The position numbers were made by a program, and so were the translations under genes. The notes under the pieces are model-generated. The model was not told where the DNA came from, searched no databases, and saw nothing but the letters and a program-made list of their open reading frames with translations. From the NCBI GenBank assembly GCA_946800325.1, contig OX326961.1, positions 44,281,415-44,345,414 on the forward strand: 64,000 nt of DNA, read 5' to 3'. How positions within the stretch are numbered: position 1 is the first letter of the stretch; each line of letters starts with the position of its first letter. This document shows positions 34,217 through 45,879 of the stretch, one piece after another. This DNA is from Luzula sylvatica. Its lineage: Eukaryota > Streptophyta > Magnoliopsida > Poales > Juncaceae.

Positions 34217-36420
34217 TCATTTTTCATCTTCTAATTCGGAACTGAGTATATAGTACCCCAAAATCCCGGTTACAGGAAATGTCACCGAGAGGACTCCAAA
34301 AGTCGAGGTAAAAGACCAAGACCATAAATTTCCCATAAGGTACACAAGATAGCACGGGAGAAATGTAAATATAATTGAAACTATTACTGCCAGTCCCCGT
34401 TTTCTTCGCACATCAGTATTGCGTAAAAACATCCCCATGCCCCCAAACACGATCGACGTGATATATAAAGGAAATGAGATCAACGCCATTAGATATGCAT
34501 CTGGATAAAGATTGTATCCGATCACGGTGGCGAGACCAAAAAATAAAAGCATAAAAAAATAGGAAACACCGCCCACCGAGAAATTCTCTTCTTCCTTGAT
34601 CAGTTTCAATCTGGCAGTTTCTTGTCGGGACAATTCACTTATCAATATAGAATTACTTTCAAGATCCTTCGTCCCTAAAATGTCGGAGATCAAAGTTAAC
34701 ACTAAAACGAAAAGTTTCCTCCTCGTATAAATTTTGATTAAATTATGAAATGAATTAGCTTACAAGAAAAGTACATCTCTTGTTTCCTCCTCGTATAAAT
34801 TTTGATTAAACGTGCAACAAATCCCAAGAAGATCAAAAGCAGACACCAAGGGAGACAGTTCCAAGCCTTTCCATAAGGACCTTCGTCGGATATTAAAGGT
34901 AAAAAGGCTTGCCCCAAGAAATTGAGCGTATAAACATACCAAAACATGGAGTATGGAGATTCGGTGATACCAATAGGTTCGTTCATTGTTCTCACTCGTC
35001 GGAGGACTTGTTCAATCGCTGGATACATTGACGCGGGTATATTGTGAAGGGAGATCGGTTTAAGATTGAAACCTGTGTATGATTTTATGAACATTAGGTC
35101 TGATAAATTGTGATGGCCAAATCAAAATCAAAATTAATGTATGGCTTAGAATACAAGATAGTGATTGGGACAGAAATATTTTTATGGTCACGAAAAATTA
35201 AATTTTACAACAATAAAATTTGTTTTTGTTCCAATCACAACTTTTTCATTACGAATTCGGACATGAATATTTTTGATGATTACATAAATTAATTTTCTTG
35301 GAAGGAATCGATAAATGAAAATTAATGTATGTTAACTTTAATTTGTATTAATATGGAAAAATATACTTGGCCCTCCAAACTCATAACTCCTTGATGAGGA
35401 GACAAAAACGAATCTGATTAGTCTCTATAATTGAATCAATTAATTGTTAATTGACACATTCAATTGACACATCAATAAATTATGATAGTATACATTAATT
35501 TACGAATCAATTCAATTAAATGATTTATTAAATAGCTAATCAAAATATTTAATAATACTAATCAATCCATTCAATCCATTTAATCACAAGATCGCTCCAA
35601 CTAACATAATCAGCGGGGGCTAAGCGTTGGGAAAGATTTTTCTGTGAGCCAGGTTGGACTTAGAAATAAAAAAACAAGGAATAACTTTCTAAGAAACTCT
35701 ATTGCAAATAGCAGGGATGTTTAGCGGGAATCACAATTTAAACTCATGATGAAAAAACAAAACTCAACTCTTAGTATAAATGAGTGTCTTTTCATGACCG
35801 ACCCATCCTATTGGGAACCAAATGAATCAACTCCGCTGTAGGGAGGCTCGGGTTTGCCGGAGGAAGCTTTGGTTCGGAAGACATCCAGTTAGGAATGCTT
35901 CTATACTATACCGTCTATACTTAATATAGGTTAGATATGGAACCCCATATATTTTTGATGCGTTAATCGAGACTGATTTAATGAGTTGATTGGATTGATT
36001 AATTTTCAAATCAATGATTAGTTTAATTGTCAAATAAAAAAAATAATCAATCTAATAAAATATTCTCGATTGACGCATCTAATATTTTTATTGAGTTTGA
36101 GGAGTTATATATAGTTTTCCTACTTAATATATCCTTAAAAAGGGAATGGAAACTACAGTACCATTTCAAGTCTTTCAAAAGAACACATATATTACATGAT
36201 AGCCAATCCTGTATAGCTCGCGAGACTGGTAGATATTTTGACGTCCTATTAAAAATAAAGATAAATTTTCTGAGTAAATTCGTCTTATTTTACCTTTGAG
36301 GTGTTCAACCGGCACGTTCGTCTCGTGTTTCTCATTATCGTCCTGCTCTTCAACCAGCACGCTCACCTCTTCTCGTTGCTGGTCCAATGACTCGTGTGTT
36401 ATCATAATATGAAATCCCAC
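34217..36420 (-). CDS. Unrecognised multi-pass membrane protein, three exons
   Basis: Inferred spliced gene on the minus strand. Exon 1 is 36420-36294, exon 2 is 35072-34764 and exon 3 is 34701-34217; the total is 921 nt, 306 residues plus a TGA stop. Junctions are AAAG|GTAAAA to ACACAG|GTTTCA and TTTCTT|GTAAGC to GTTTTAG|TGTT, and all phases fit. The N-terminus (1-42) is acidic and hydrophilic. About six hydrophobic segments follow, near residues 84-102, 115-131, 190-210, 214-236, 248-270 and 275-298, so a membrane location is likely. A TATA-like box lies near 36520. Intron 1 (1.2 kb) holds a MITE. I recognise no family and assign no function. Exon 1 is the least certain part; without it, translation could start at 35094. 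Confidence 0.65.
35940..36125. mobile_element. Small MITE with GATGCGTCAATCG-type ends, in intron 1
   Basis: At 35945-35975 TTTTTGATGCGTTAATCGAGA is mirrored at 36063-36100 by CTCGATTGACGCATCTAATA. The outer arms also pair (CCCCATATAT / GAGGAGTTATATATAG). A related element is at 57307-57490. No duplication was fixed. Confidence 0.55.
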
Positions 36421-36514
36421 GGTGCTTTCTTGGTTGATTGAAGAATCCGTACACTTTCTAAAATGATAAATCTTTAAAATTGTTCTGGGGAGTCAAGACA
36501 GATTAAAACGAAGT

Positions 36515-36525
36515 CTTATATAAAC
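36515..36525 (-). promoter_or_regulatory. TATA box of the membrane-protein gene
   Basis: The minus strand reads TTTATATAAGA, about 95 bp upstream of the proposed ATG at 36420, a normal plant promoter spacing. Confidence 0.5.
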
Positions 36526-36559
36526 GAGACAGGAACTTGTTTATCTTTTGTTTTTTGTT

Positions 36560-37458
36560 TTCTTCAGTTGTTCCCTTTGTTTTTTAGGCATAGAAATAAA
36601 CTTGTTTTTTATTTCTGGGGATTAATCTAGTTGTTCCCTTTGTTTTCTTCCACATAATATCTTGAAAGAACATTTTCCTCATTTGGGCATTGAAATAACC
36701 ATATGGCTTTTGACAGATTACAGGATTTAAACCATCTTTGATTTTTTTATTTATGAAATAATTATTGTACTCTTAGAATTTATGAATTCAATTAAATATT
36801 TTAATTACCTATATATTCAATAATTTAATAAAAATATTAATAACTAATTTAGATTCAGAAGTATCAGTTCTTAAAAATAACGTTTTCCTATTATATTCCT
36901 TCTTGTGTATTTTTCTTCTCAGTCTGTGCCACGTATCTGTCGTTCTAGCAAAAAAATTCGTAGATTTGGTGTGGGTTTTCCTTTGTGTAGGTTATGTTGT
37001 TTTGTGTGTTACTTTTTTTGGTCCTGTCGGTGGACTAGGTTGGTGGGCTTTTTTGTTTGGATGGACCATGTCTCATGGTCTGGGTGTTGGATGTATCATG
37101 TATAATGGTGTACGTTAAATCAAGGTTATCATTTATATATAATTAGGAGATTAGCCGCGTTTCGTGACGGGTTTGTTTCATTTATTTTATCATACACATA
37201 ATATATATACATAGTATATAGTTATGATTTTTCGGGATTAGATATAAGACTTTATGAAAATAAATATCATATTAATTAAGGAATTTTGATGATGACAAAA
37301 TTATTATACTATTTTTGAATATAACACATTGCGAAATATTTATTTAGTACTTTAATGCAACACATACAAATCCCTGAAAATAAAATTAAAGAATAAAAAA
37401 TATGGCCAAATGAAAAGAAAAGAAAAACAATTGAGAAATAACTCGAGAAAAAAAACAA
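36560..37458. other. Intergenic; possible Helitron 3' end at 37143-37165
   Basis: No gene seen; short open frames at 36903-37118 lack support. On the minus strand the sequence at 37145-37165 is CCCGTCACGAAACGCGG (hairpin), a few bases, then CCTAAT, fitting a Helitron-like CTAA|T end. A related end lies at 43740. Confidence 0.45.
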
Positions 37459-37467
37459 TATGGAGGC

Positions 37468-40026
37468 TTGCGAGAGTTGGCCAAGAAGGACATGGTGCAC
37501 GGTCTGCCAGATATGGACTACACGAGCAGATTTTGCGAAGGTTGCGTACTCGGTAAACATGCAAGAGTCCCATTTCAGAAGAAGGCAAAATATGAAGCAG
37601 CAAACCCTCTCGAGCTGGTGCACACCGACATTTGTGGTCCGATCACACCGAAATCGTTCAGTGAGAAAAGGTATTTTATTACATTCGTTGATGATTACAC
37701 TAGGAGGACCTGGGTTTATTTTTTGAAGGAAAAATCTGAGGCATTCGAAGTGTTCAAGAGGTTCAAGGTACTTGTCGAGAAGATGACCTGGAGATACATC
37801 AAAGCTTTGCGGTCAGATAGAGGCGGTGAGTACACGTCAACCGCATTTACGAGCTTTTGTGAGGAGCAAGGAATTAAGAGATTCTTGACTGCGCCGTACT
37901 CGCCTCAACAAAATGGTGTGGCCGAGAGGAAGAACCGGACCATTCTCGACATGGTTCGGTCGATGTTGAAGAGCAAAGGAGTGCCAAAAGAATTTTGGGC
38001 CGAGGCGGTACAGTGTGCGGTGTATGTACAAAATCGATGTCCTCATGCAAAATTAGGCGAGAAAACACCTCAAGAAGCTTGGAGCAGTCAGAAACCGACG
38101 GTGTCGCATTTCAAGGTGTTCGGAAGTGTGACATATGCACATGTACCGGATCAAGGGAGAACGAAGCTCGATGATAAAAGCAAGAAGTTCGTGTTCATTG
38201 GATATGACGAGAAAACGAAGGCATACAAGTTGTATGACCCCATTGAAAGAAAAGTTGTGGTGAGTCGAGATGTCCATGTGAATGAGAAGTGCGAGATGGA
38301 GGATGAGGACGCCGAGTCAGACGAGTCCGAGAAAGAAGAATCCGCAGCTACTGCACCGACTAGCCCCGCAATACCTGATGAAGAAGACGAACCGAGCCAG
38401 ACGCGCACACGGAGCCTACAGGAGCTATACGATGCAACCAATGAGGTACATCTTGTTTGTCTTTTGGCAGATGCGGAGAATATTTCCTTTGAAGAAGCCA
38501 TGAGAAACAAGAAATGGAAATTCGCGATGGATGAAGAGATTGGGGCTATCGAGAAAAAGAAGACGTGGGACTTGGTCGAGTTACCAAAAGGATGCAGGCC
38601 CATAGGAGTCAAGTGGGTGTACAAGAAGAAGATGAATGCTCAAGGCGAGATCGAAAGGTACAAGGCTCGATTGGTGGCGAAGGCGTATCGGCAACAGGTC
38701 GGTATTGATTACGACGAGGTTTTCGCTCCTGTTGCGAGAATGGAGACGATCCGACTTCTCATATCTCAAGCAGCTCAATTCAAGTGGCCGATCTACCAGA
38801 TGGACGTGAAATCGGCATTTCTGAATGGCGTGCTCGAAGAAGAAGTCTATGTCGAGCAACCACCTGGTTACGTGAAAACTGGAAAAGAAGAAAAGGTGTT
38901 GAAGTTGAGAAAGGCGTTGTACGGGCTCAAACAGGCACCTCGAGCATGGAATACCCGAATCGACACATACTTCAAGAAGAGCGGCTTTGTACAATGCCCA
39001 TACGAGCATGCATTGTACGTGAGGAAGAAGGAAAAAGACGTGTTGTTTGTTGCTCTCTATGTTGATGATCTGATTTTCATGGGGAGTAATGAGAAGATGG
39101 CAAAGGAATTCAAAGAAGCGATGACGCGAGAATTCGAGATGACAGATTTGGGTCTGATGAAATACTTCCTTGGCCTCGAAGTTAAACAAGGTGAGTCAGG
39201 AATTTTTGTATCACAGGAGGCGTACGCGAAGAATATTCTGAAGATGTACAAGATGGAGGACAGCAACGCAGTGACGACCCCGATGGAGTTCGGTGCGAAA
39301 CTCTCTAAATTTGAGGGAGGAGACAGAGTTGATCCGAGCAAATTTCGAAGTTTGGTTGGGAGCTTGCGGTACCTTACTTGTACTAGGCCCGACATTGCGT
39401 ATAGTGTTGGGGTGGTGAGTCGATTCATGGAGGAACCGAGACATTCACACTGGAAAGCGATAAAAAAGATTCTTCGGTACATTCGAGGTACGGAATCACT
39501 CGGGCTATATTACTCGAGGACGGACGAATACAAGCTGGTGGTCTACTCGGACAGTGATTGGTGTGGAGATGTTGACGATCGAAAAAGCACAGCAGGTTAT
39601 GTGTTTTACATGGGAGATACTGCGTTTACGTGACTTTTGAAGAAACAGCCAATAGTGACGCTATCGACGTGCGAGGCGGAATACGTGGCAGCATCGTGGT
39701 GTGTGTGCCATGCAACATGGTTAAGGAATTTGTTGCACGAGTTGAAGATGACGCAACACGAGGCGACCGAGATACGAGTCGACAATAAATCCGCAATCGA
39801 GCTAGCAAAGAATCCGGTCCATCATGAGAGGAGTAAGCACATTGATGTGCGTTTTCATTTCATTCGAGAGCATGTGAAGAAAGGCGATATGCGAATGATT
39901 CATGTGGCGAGCCAGGATCAGGTAGCAGACATCTTCACGAAGCCGCTTCCGACAGCGCTGTTTGAGAACTTCAAGACGATGATTGGGATGAAGAATAGGC
40001 TTGAGCTTAAGGGAGGAATTTGTTAA
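37468..40026 (+). pseudogene. Copia F pol: integrase, reverse transcriptase, RNase H, one stop
   Basis: The frame reads 852 codons with a single TGA (39631-39633), where copia RNase H has the tryptophan of AFTWLLKK. From the first visible Met, residues 23-26 are the C-x2-C of the integrase finger (FCEGC), but the histidines are lost. The catalytic triad is D54, D117 and E153, with 35 residues between the last two. RT spans about 370-620, with [12 protein letters not shown] and the YVDD box near 530. RNase H follows, with YSDSDWCGD and the VADIFTKPL end. The TAA stop overlaps the first bases of the LTR. The low damage suggests a fairly recent loss compared with A and B. Confidence 0.93.
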
Positions 40027-40363
40027 TAAGTCCAAGCCCAATTAAATATTTATCAAGTTTAATTAGCCCAAATAATTTTAGGGAAATATTATTTTAAGGA
40101 AAGAAGTTTAGGAAATAATTATGGGGCAGATTTTAATTATAAGGAAATTAGTTTAGGAAATAGTTTTTTAAGGCAATGTTTAATTCCTTGTATCTCAAGT
40201 TTATAGAGCCTATAAATAGGGCTTGGATGGTTAGCAATAATATATCAAAATATCAATTAGAAAAGAGATAAAGAGTTGTAAGAGCCTATTAGAATTATAA
40301 GAGAGAGTTTTGTTTATTATAAATCCATATTTGAATCCATATTCGAATCCCGTATTACCAACA
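40021..40363 (+). repeat. 3' LTR of copia F
   Basis: The LTR starts TGTTAATAAGTCC and ends TTACCAACA (343 bp), directly after the polypurine tract. A TATA box, CCTATAAATAGGGC, lies at about 40210-40223. A purine-rich AC/A tract follows outside. Confidence 0.85.
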
Positions 40364-41398
40364 CACACACAAAAAAAAAAAACACATCTGGATTTCGTGT
40401 GTTCTTCGATTTTGTGGGGTTTTCTGGAGATTTCGATTGTTATTATTTGTTTTTTTCAGTTTTTGAGCGATTTAGCTTGTTATTCAGTGATTTTGAAAAT
40501 ATTTGCTAATGTTCTCTGATTTTGGACTGATTTTGAACTGATTGTTACCATATTTGGAGATTTTAATTAATTTTTGACTAATTTTTAAGTTGTTTTGACT
40601 GATATATCACTGATTTGTTGTTTATTCAGTGTTTATTAACTGATTAGTGGTTAATTTGACTGATATATCATCGATTTTGTCAGATATTTCACTCTGATAT
40701 TTCACTGATTTTGGAAGCACGCCAGATTTCTCTTTATCAGTTGGGGAAAATCTCAGGGACATGATATAATTTCTCTTTATTAATAAATTAGGGTTCTCTG
40801 GCACATCATTATTTATTTAATAAATTTATATAATCAAAGCCAAACAATTATGGTGGTTTAATCAGGTCTAGTGCAAATTTTATTAAATAATGAGGTCTGG
40901 TGGGCATTATATTATCTTTTAATCTGTACAATTCATTCAAACATCATTAAAAGCGAAAAAGAATTTGAGAAAGGAGAAAGTACAATAAATTAACAAAGAC
41001 GGTTCAAAGAATAGCTGACCATGGTACCAAAAGTGATTAATGGAAAATATATATTAATACTAATTAAATGAAGTGACAAAAGCTAAAGTTAGTATCCAAG
41101 AAAATGATAGTACAGTATAGAATATTTCTTTCTATCTTACTCAAAATGAGGCTCGCCTAATTAACCAAACCAAACACTAGTCTGCAGTGTGCAGTCTGCA
41201 CCAACACTTCAACTGGGTCCCTAATAAGGCCCCACATTAAAGGAACTATTTTATAATCACTCATGCTTTCCTCCATCTTTTATTTATTTTTTTCTGAATA
41301 ATAATGGTACGATTGAAATGTTCACTCAAATTCGTCAAAAAAGATTGTATCAAACAATTTAAAGCACCAATAGTCCCCCCACTAAAGTCGTACTTCTC
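40364..41398. other. Intergenic region upstream of the permease gene
   Basis: AT-rich, with many short variants of ACTGATATATCACTGATTT (40590-40710), apparently decayed short repeats. No gene is visible. The last 150 bp should hold the promoter of the permease gene. Confidence 0.6.
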
Positions 41399-41408
41399 TA
41401 TATATAAA
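41399..41408 (+). promoter_or_regulatory. TATA box of the AZG1-like gene
   Basis: TATATATAAAC-type box about 50 bp upstream of the ATG at 41453, which implies a very short 5' leader. Confidence 0.6.
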
Positions 41409-41452
41409 CTAACACACTTCACAACCTCATTACACACTATCTTTCTCTTCCA

Positions 41453-43165
41453 ATGGATCCAATGCAAATCGGTCGTATAAACCGGCTCAACAAGATCATA
41501 GCCGATTCCCGACTCGGCAAACGGTTCAGATTAGTCCAACGCGGCACCACCTTCACCACAGAACTCCGCGCAGGGACAGCGACCTTTTTAACAATGGCAT
41601 ACATCCTAGCTGTTAACGCATCGATCTTGGCAGACTCAGGCGCCACGTGTACAATTTCAGACTGCGTTGATCCATCTCCGACATGTAAATTTCCACCTTT
41701 AGTCGACCCAGGCTATGCTTCTTGCCTGTCCCATGCACGTCGCGACTTAATCGCGGCCACGGCTATAGCCTCACTTGTTGGTTCATTTATTATGGGTGTT
41801 TTCGCAAATCTACCATTAGGGCTTGCGCCAGGAATGGGCGCCAATGCGTATTTTGCATACTCGGTTGTTGGTTTTCATGGATCGGGGAGTTTATCTTATG
41901 GAGAGGCGTTAACTGCCATTTTCTTGGAGGGTTTGGTTTTTCTATTGTTGTCGGCTGTGGGCCTTCGCGCCAAGCTTGCTAAATTGGTGCCGCGTCCGGT
42001 GAGGATCTCGGCTTCAGCGGGTATCGGACTCTTTTTGGCTTTCATCGGACTTCAGAATAATCAAGGCAAGTTATTCAAGAAACAAAAAAGCAAAATATTA
42101 TACGACTATTAACATATTGATATATTTTGAACAGGTATAGGGCTGGTTGGATTTAGTCCCTCGACTCTCGTGACTCTAGCTGCTTGCCCGAGTTCAGAGA
42201 TGGTCTCGGTTGCCCCGGTACAAACCTTTCCAAATGGTACTATCGCGCTAATCCCAGGCGGTACCGCCTCGGGTGCCATCTATTGCCTTCACGGTCACAT
42301 GCAGAGCCCTACGTTCTGGATCGCAATTATCGGTTTCGTCATTATCTCTTTTTGTCTAATTTATCGAGTCAAAGGAGCGATAATATATGGTATTCTCTTT
42401 GTTACGGCCATTTCTTGGTTTCGGGGCACATCCGTCACTGCTTTTCCGGACACGGCTACAGGAAATGACTCGTACAAATACTTCAAAAAAGTTATCAGCT
42501 TGCATCGTATAAAATCAACGGCTTTCGCGCTGAGTTTCAAAGGCTTAGGGCAAAGAAACTTTTGGTTCGCATTCTTGACTTTTCTCTACGTGGACGTGTT
42601 AGACACGACTGGAACGCTATACTCCATGGCTCGTTTCGCCGGGTTCGTTGATGAAGAGGGTAACTTTGAGGGTCAATATTTCGCGTTCATGTCAGATGCA
42701 ACTGCTATCGTGTTTGGTTCACTCATGGGGACTTCGCCCGTGACGGCTTTTATCGAGTCTTCAACTGGTATTAGAGAAGGTGGTAGAACAGGGTTGACGG
42801 CATTGACAATTGCATGTTGGTTTTTTGTAGCATATTTTTTTACGCCATTATTGGCTGCCATACCGGCTTGGGCGGTGGGGCCGCCAATGGTGGTCGTAGG
42901 AGTGTTCATGATGAAATCTGTGACTGAGGTAAGGTGGGACGAGATGAAGGAGGCTATACCGGCTTTTCTGACTATGATTTTGATGCCCCTTACATACTCC
43001 ATTGCTTATGGGCTTATTGGGGGAATCGGAGCATTCATTATGTTGAACTCTTTGGATTGGATTTGCCGTGGTTGTAAGACGATTGTTGCGTCGAGACGGT
43101 GTCATGAAGAAAATGAGAGTTCTGGTAATGTTGAAAGAAATGACAAGCAAATTGAGGTGGTTTAG
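41453..43165 (+). CDS. AZG1: Adenine/guanine permease, AZG1-like
   Basis: Encodes a purine permease of the AzgA-like branch of the nucleobase transporter family. In plants AZG proteins carry adenine, guanine and some cytokinins across membranes by proton symport (family knowledge). Exon 1 is 41453-42065 and exon 2 is 42135-43165; 547 residues, about the usual length. Conserved stretches include [20 protein letters not shown] near residue 34, [13 protein letters not shown] near 127, a [16 protein letters not shown] block at the exon junction, and [19 protein letters not shown] in exon 2. These match AZG1 better than AZG2 from memory. The 69-bp intron begins GC, not GT (CAAG|GCAAGT) and ends AACAG|GT; only this splice keeps the frame and the conserved QGIGLVG. 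No damage was seen. Confidence 0.95.
42066..42134 (+). other. GC-AG intron of the AZG1-like gene
   Basis: Donor CAAG|GCAAGT, acceptor TTTTGAACAG|GT, 69 bp. GC-AG introns are a small, known class in plants, and the flanking donor positions here are close to consensus, as is typical for that class. A GT four bases on (42070) would shift the frame. Confidence 0.85.
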
Positions 43166-44208
43166 GTTAGATATATATTAGGGAGAAATTTTAGATTGAT
43201 ATAAGTAGCTTATTAGAAGAACAGTATATACTCGTAGTTATGAAGGGTTAAATGGATGTAATTGTATTCCTGAAAATGAATCAAATTTTGGAAAAAAAAA
43301 AAAAAAAAAGAAGAAATATTTTCACAAGAGATTGGAATTTCTGAACTCCAAAATACATGATATATAACTGAAAATTATAGAAAAAGATTCTCCAATTTTG
43401 CAAAAGTTCAAGAAGCAATCACTGTAATTAATCTTTCTTTTTATTATGTTAGACAAATAGTGAAAGACTTCGTAACTCAAGTGATTGAATACGTAACGCA
43501 ATAAATTAAAAGATACGAGTTCAGTTCTCGTTCACACCAAAATGAAAGAATCTATCCGATGCAAGAAGAAAAAAAATAGAGGGGACAAGTATATTTTCCA
43601 AAAAGATATTGTGTTGAGACTAATATACATCTGAATCACACCTCAGCTATATAACTTTGTCTTATTCATGATAGAAATGTACTAAAGATGTAATTTTGAT
43701 CATGGAAATTTGCTGAAAGTAAATAATAATATAATACTAGGAGATTACTCGCGTTTCGAGACGATTTTGTTTCATTTGTTTTGTCATAAACATAATATAT
43801 AGTTATGATTTTATTGGTTTACAAGAACTAAAATAATTGTGATGATGTAACATGAAAAAATTGCATAAATATGAATTCAAAATAAGAAAGTTGATAAATG
43901 ATTATGATAGAATTCTTTTATTGATTTACAAGGACTAACACTAACAAAGACCTATAAAGGATGTTTTTTGCATTTAGATCGTGGAAAAGTTTGAAAGACG
44001 GCAACCCCACTAGAATTGTCAAAAGATTGATTTGAATGCAAGTTTGGACCCAAAATTCAAAACCGAAAACTATATATATAGGAAAATGTTGGACATACCC
44101 CAACCTCCCCCTCTAGAGCATTAATGACGTAGATATGATTAAATATTTTAAGAATTAAAATTTTAATTCATAATTTGACATTTTAATGGGATGTTCAATT
44201 ATAAATTT
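43166..44208. other. Downstream region of AZG1; possible Helitron end at 43740
   Basis: No gene. An A-run lies at 43292-43309. On the minus strand near 43740-43765 the sequence is CGTCTCGAAACGCGAG, TAATCTC, then CTAG|T, the form of a Helitron 3' end. The following 70 bp resemble 37145-37240. Confidence 0.5.
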
Positions 44209-44574
44209 CAATGTTTTAAATAGCGTGCAGCGGCATGCAGCGTTTTGACGTTTAATTTAGCGTTTAGCGTTAGCGGGCGATATAGCGCCGCTTCACCATC
44301 ACAGCGGATTTTTGATCGAAATTATTATTTTTATAATACTACAATACAAATACAAATATAAATTAGCGGTCCAATATTATAAATAAAATTATGTTGAATG
44401 CATATTTATATTAACCTCGCAAACTAACATAAATTAAAATTCATCTCTAAGAAAAATATATTATTATTATTATTATTATTATTACTTTTGTTTTTCTTTT
44501 TATTATTGTAATTATTGTAATTATAATAAGGCTATTAATAGTTGTTGTTGATGTTGTTATTATCTTATTTTTCC

Positions 44575-44612
<38 letters not shown>

Positions 44613-44639
44613 GTATGCTTATTATTATTACTATTATTA

Positions 44640-44672
<33 letters not shown>

Positions 44673-44890
44673 TGTATCGTTGTCATTATTATTATTATTA
44701 TTATTATTAAATAACAATAATTATTATTTTATACTAATAATATTAATTATTATTATTATTGTTATTATTATTTAGTACCAATAATAATAATAACAATAAT
44801 AATTATAATAATTATTATTATTAATATTATTACTATTATTTAATAACAATTATTATTATTGTGTAATGATAATAGTGATTATTATTTAAT

Positions 44891-44929
<39 letters not shown>

Positions 44930-45123
44930 AATAATAATAATTATCATCATCATCACGCTATAGCGCCGCTACGGACGCTATAATTGAACGCTTCAACGCT
45001 ATAGCGGTCCGCTATAGCGTTGCAGCGGAACAAAACGCTACAGTGCTATATTCCGAAGCGATGTAGCGTTTGCCTCCCAAAACCCGCTATAGCGACGCTA
45101 CAGCGCCGCTATTTAAAACACTG
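44209..45123. mobile_element. hAT-type MITE with trinucleotide arrays (915 bp)
   Basis: The ends are CAATGTTTTAAATAGCG and CGCTATTTAAAACACTG, flanked by a perfect 8-bp duplication ATAAATTT (44201-44208 and 45124-45131). Both flanks are rich in GCTATAGCGCCGCTA-type motifs. The centre (44460-44950) is almost all ATT, AAT, ACA and related trinucleotide repeats. The poly-leucine or poly-asparagine frames there are not genes. Confidence 0.92.
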
Positions 45124-45879
45124 ATAAATTTAAATGTTAAATTATATATTTATATATTAATTTTTAAAATATTAACTCATATTCATGTCATCAAAAAATT
45201 TGGGAAAAAATATTAGTGATGTATCACTACTGAAGATATTGGGTGTCCAAGTCCGTCTTTCAAACATTTCCAACAAAATCTTTGCTTCTCTGCGAGTGTA
45301 CCGAAAAGTGGTACCAGAAAAATGTTTTTGGTCGGTACGTGCCATCTGCAAATTCTTGATCCAAAAGAAAAGTTAGGGGCTGGTCGGCACAGAGAAAGAA
45401 ATTTATATGCTAAAGAGATAAATGATTAGAATGAGATGTGTAAATGGAATCCAACACGTTATGTATACGGTGCATTCTAGTAAAGAATAGAACATCATTC
45501 TCGTATTCTCCTATTGGTTCGTGCTTTCTACTCGTCACTCCCACAACTGTGGAGAATATTTGTTAGGCTACCAAAAGTTCTTGACAAAGAAACACCCCTT
45601 GTCCATTACAATCCTATCATGTTTCCTTTTCTTCATTAGTATATACCACCTGTATTTTAAATTAGGGTTAATTTCACATGTACCCCTGCAAAAAATTTAA
45701 ATATCATGTATACACCCCTACAAAATGAGAGAGATCTTGAATACCCCCTTACAAAATGTTTGAATTTATCTATTTCGAACCGGTAAGGAACTTGCATACT
45801 ATGTTTAATTAGCCTCAGTAAAAATCACGAACCCTACGAGCACGATTCGTTCTCTAGGTTATCTTGAAAGAAAAAAGAT
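45124..45879. other. Intergenic, no gene seen
   Basis: AT-rich. At 45665-45775 the sequence GGGTTAATTTCACATGTACC begins a run with repeated CCCCTACAAAAT-like units, the appearance of a degraded transposon end. No supported coding frame. Confidence 0.5.

Larger units (their letters stand above)
37459..40363 (+). mobile_element. 5'-truncated copia element F
   Basis: This is a plus-strand Ty1/copia element that lacks its 5' LTR, gag, protease and the start of integrase. Homology begins abruptly at TGGAGGCTTGCGAG (37460). The pol frame is nearly open to 40026, and a polypurine tract (AAGGGAGGAATT, 40009-40020) leads straight into a 343-bp 3' LTR (40021-40363). No target duplication can be tested because the 5' end is missing. 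Confidence 0.92.

Noticed and set aside
38151..39482. Long minus-strand frames opposite the copia F pol
   Set aside because: They are shadows of the strongly supported pol frame on the plus strand.
44447..44775. Poly-isoleucine/leucine/asparagine open frames
   Set aside because: They are read-through of trinucleotide repeats in a hAT MITE.
28740..45120. Short repeated TAGCG/GCG motifs as a CRISPR-like array
   Set aside because: They are subterminal motifs of hAT MITEs with irregular spacing, in plant DNA.
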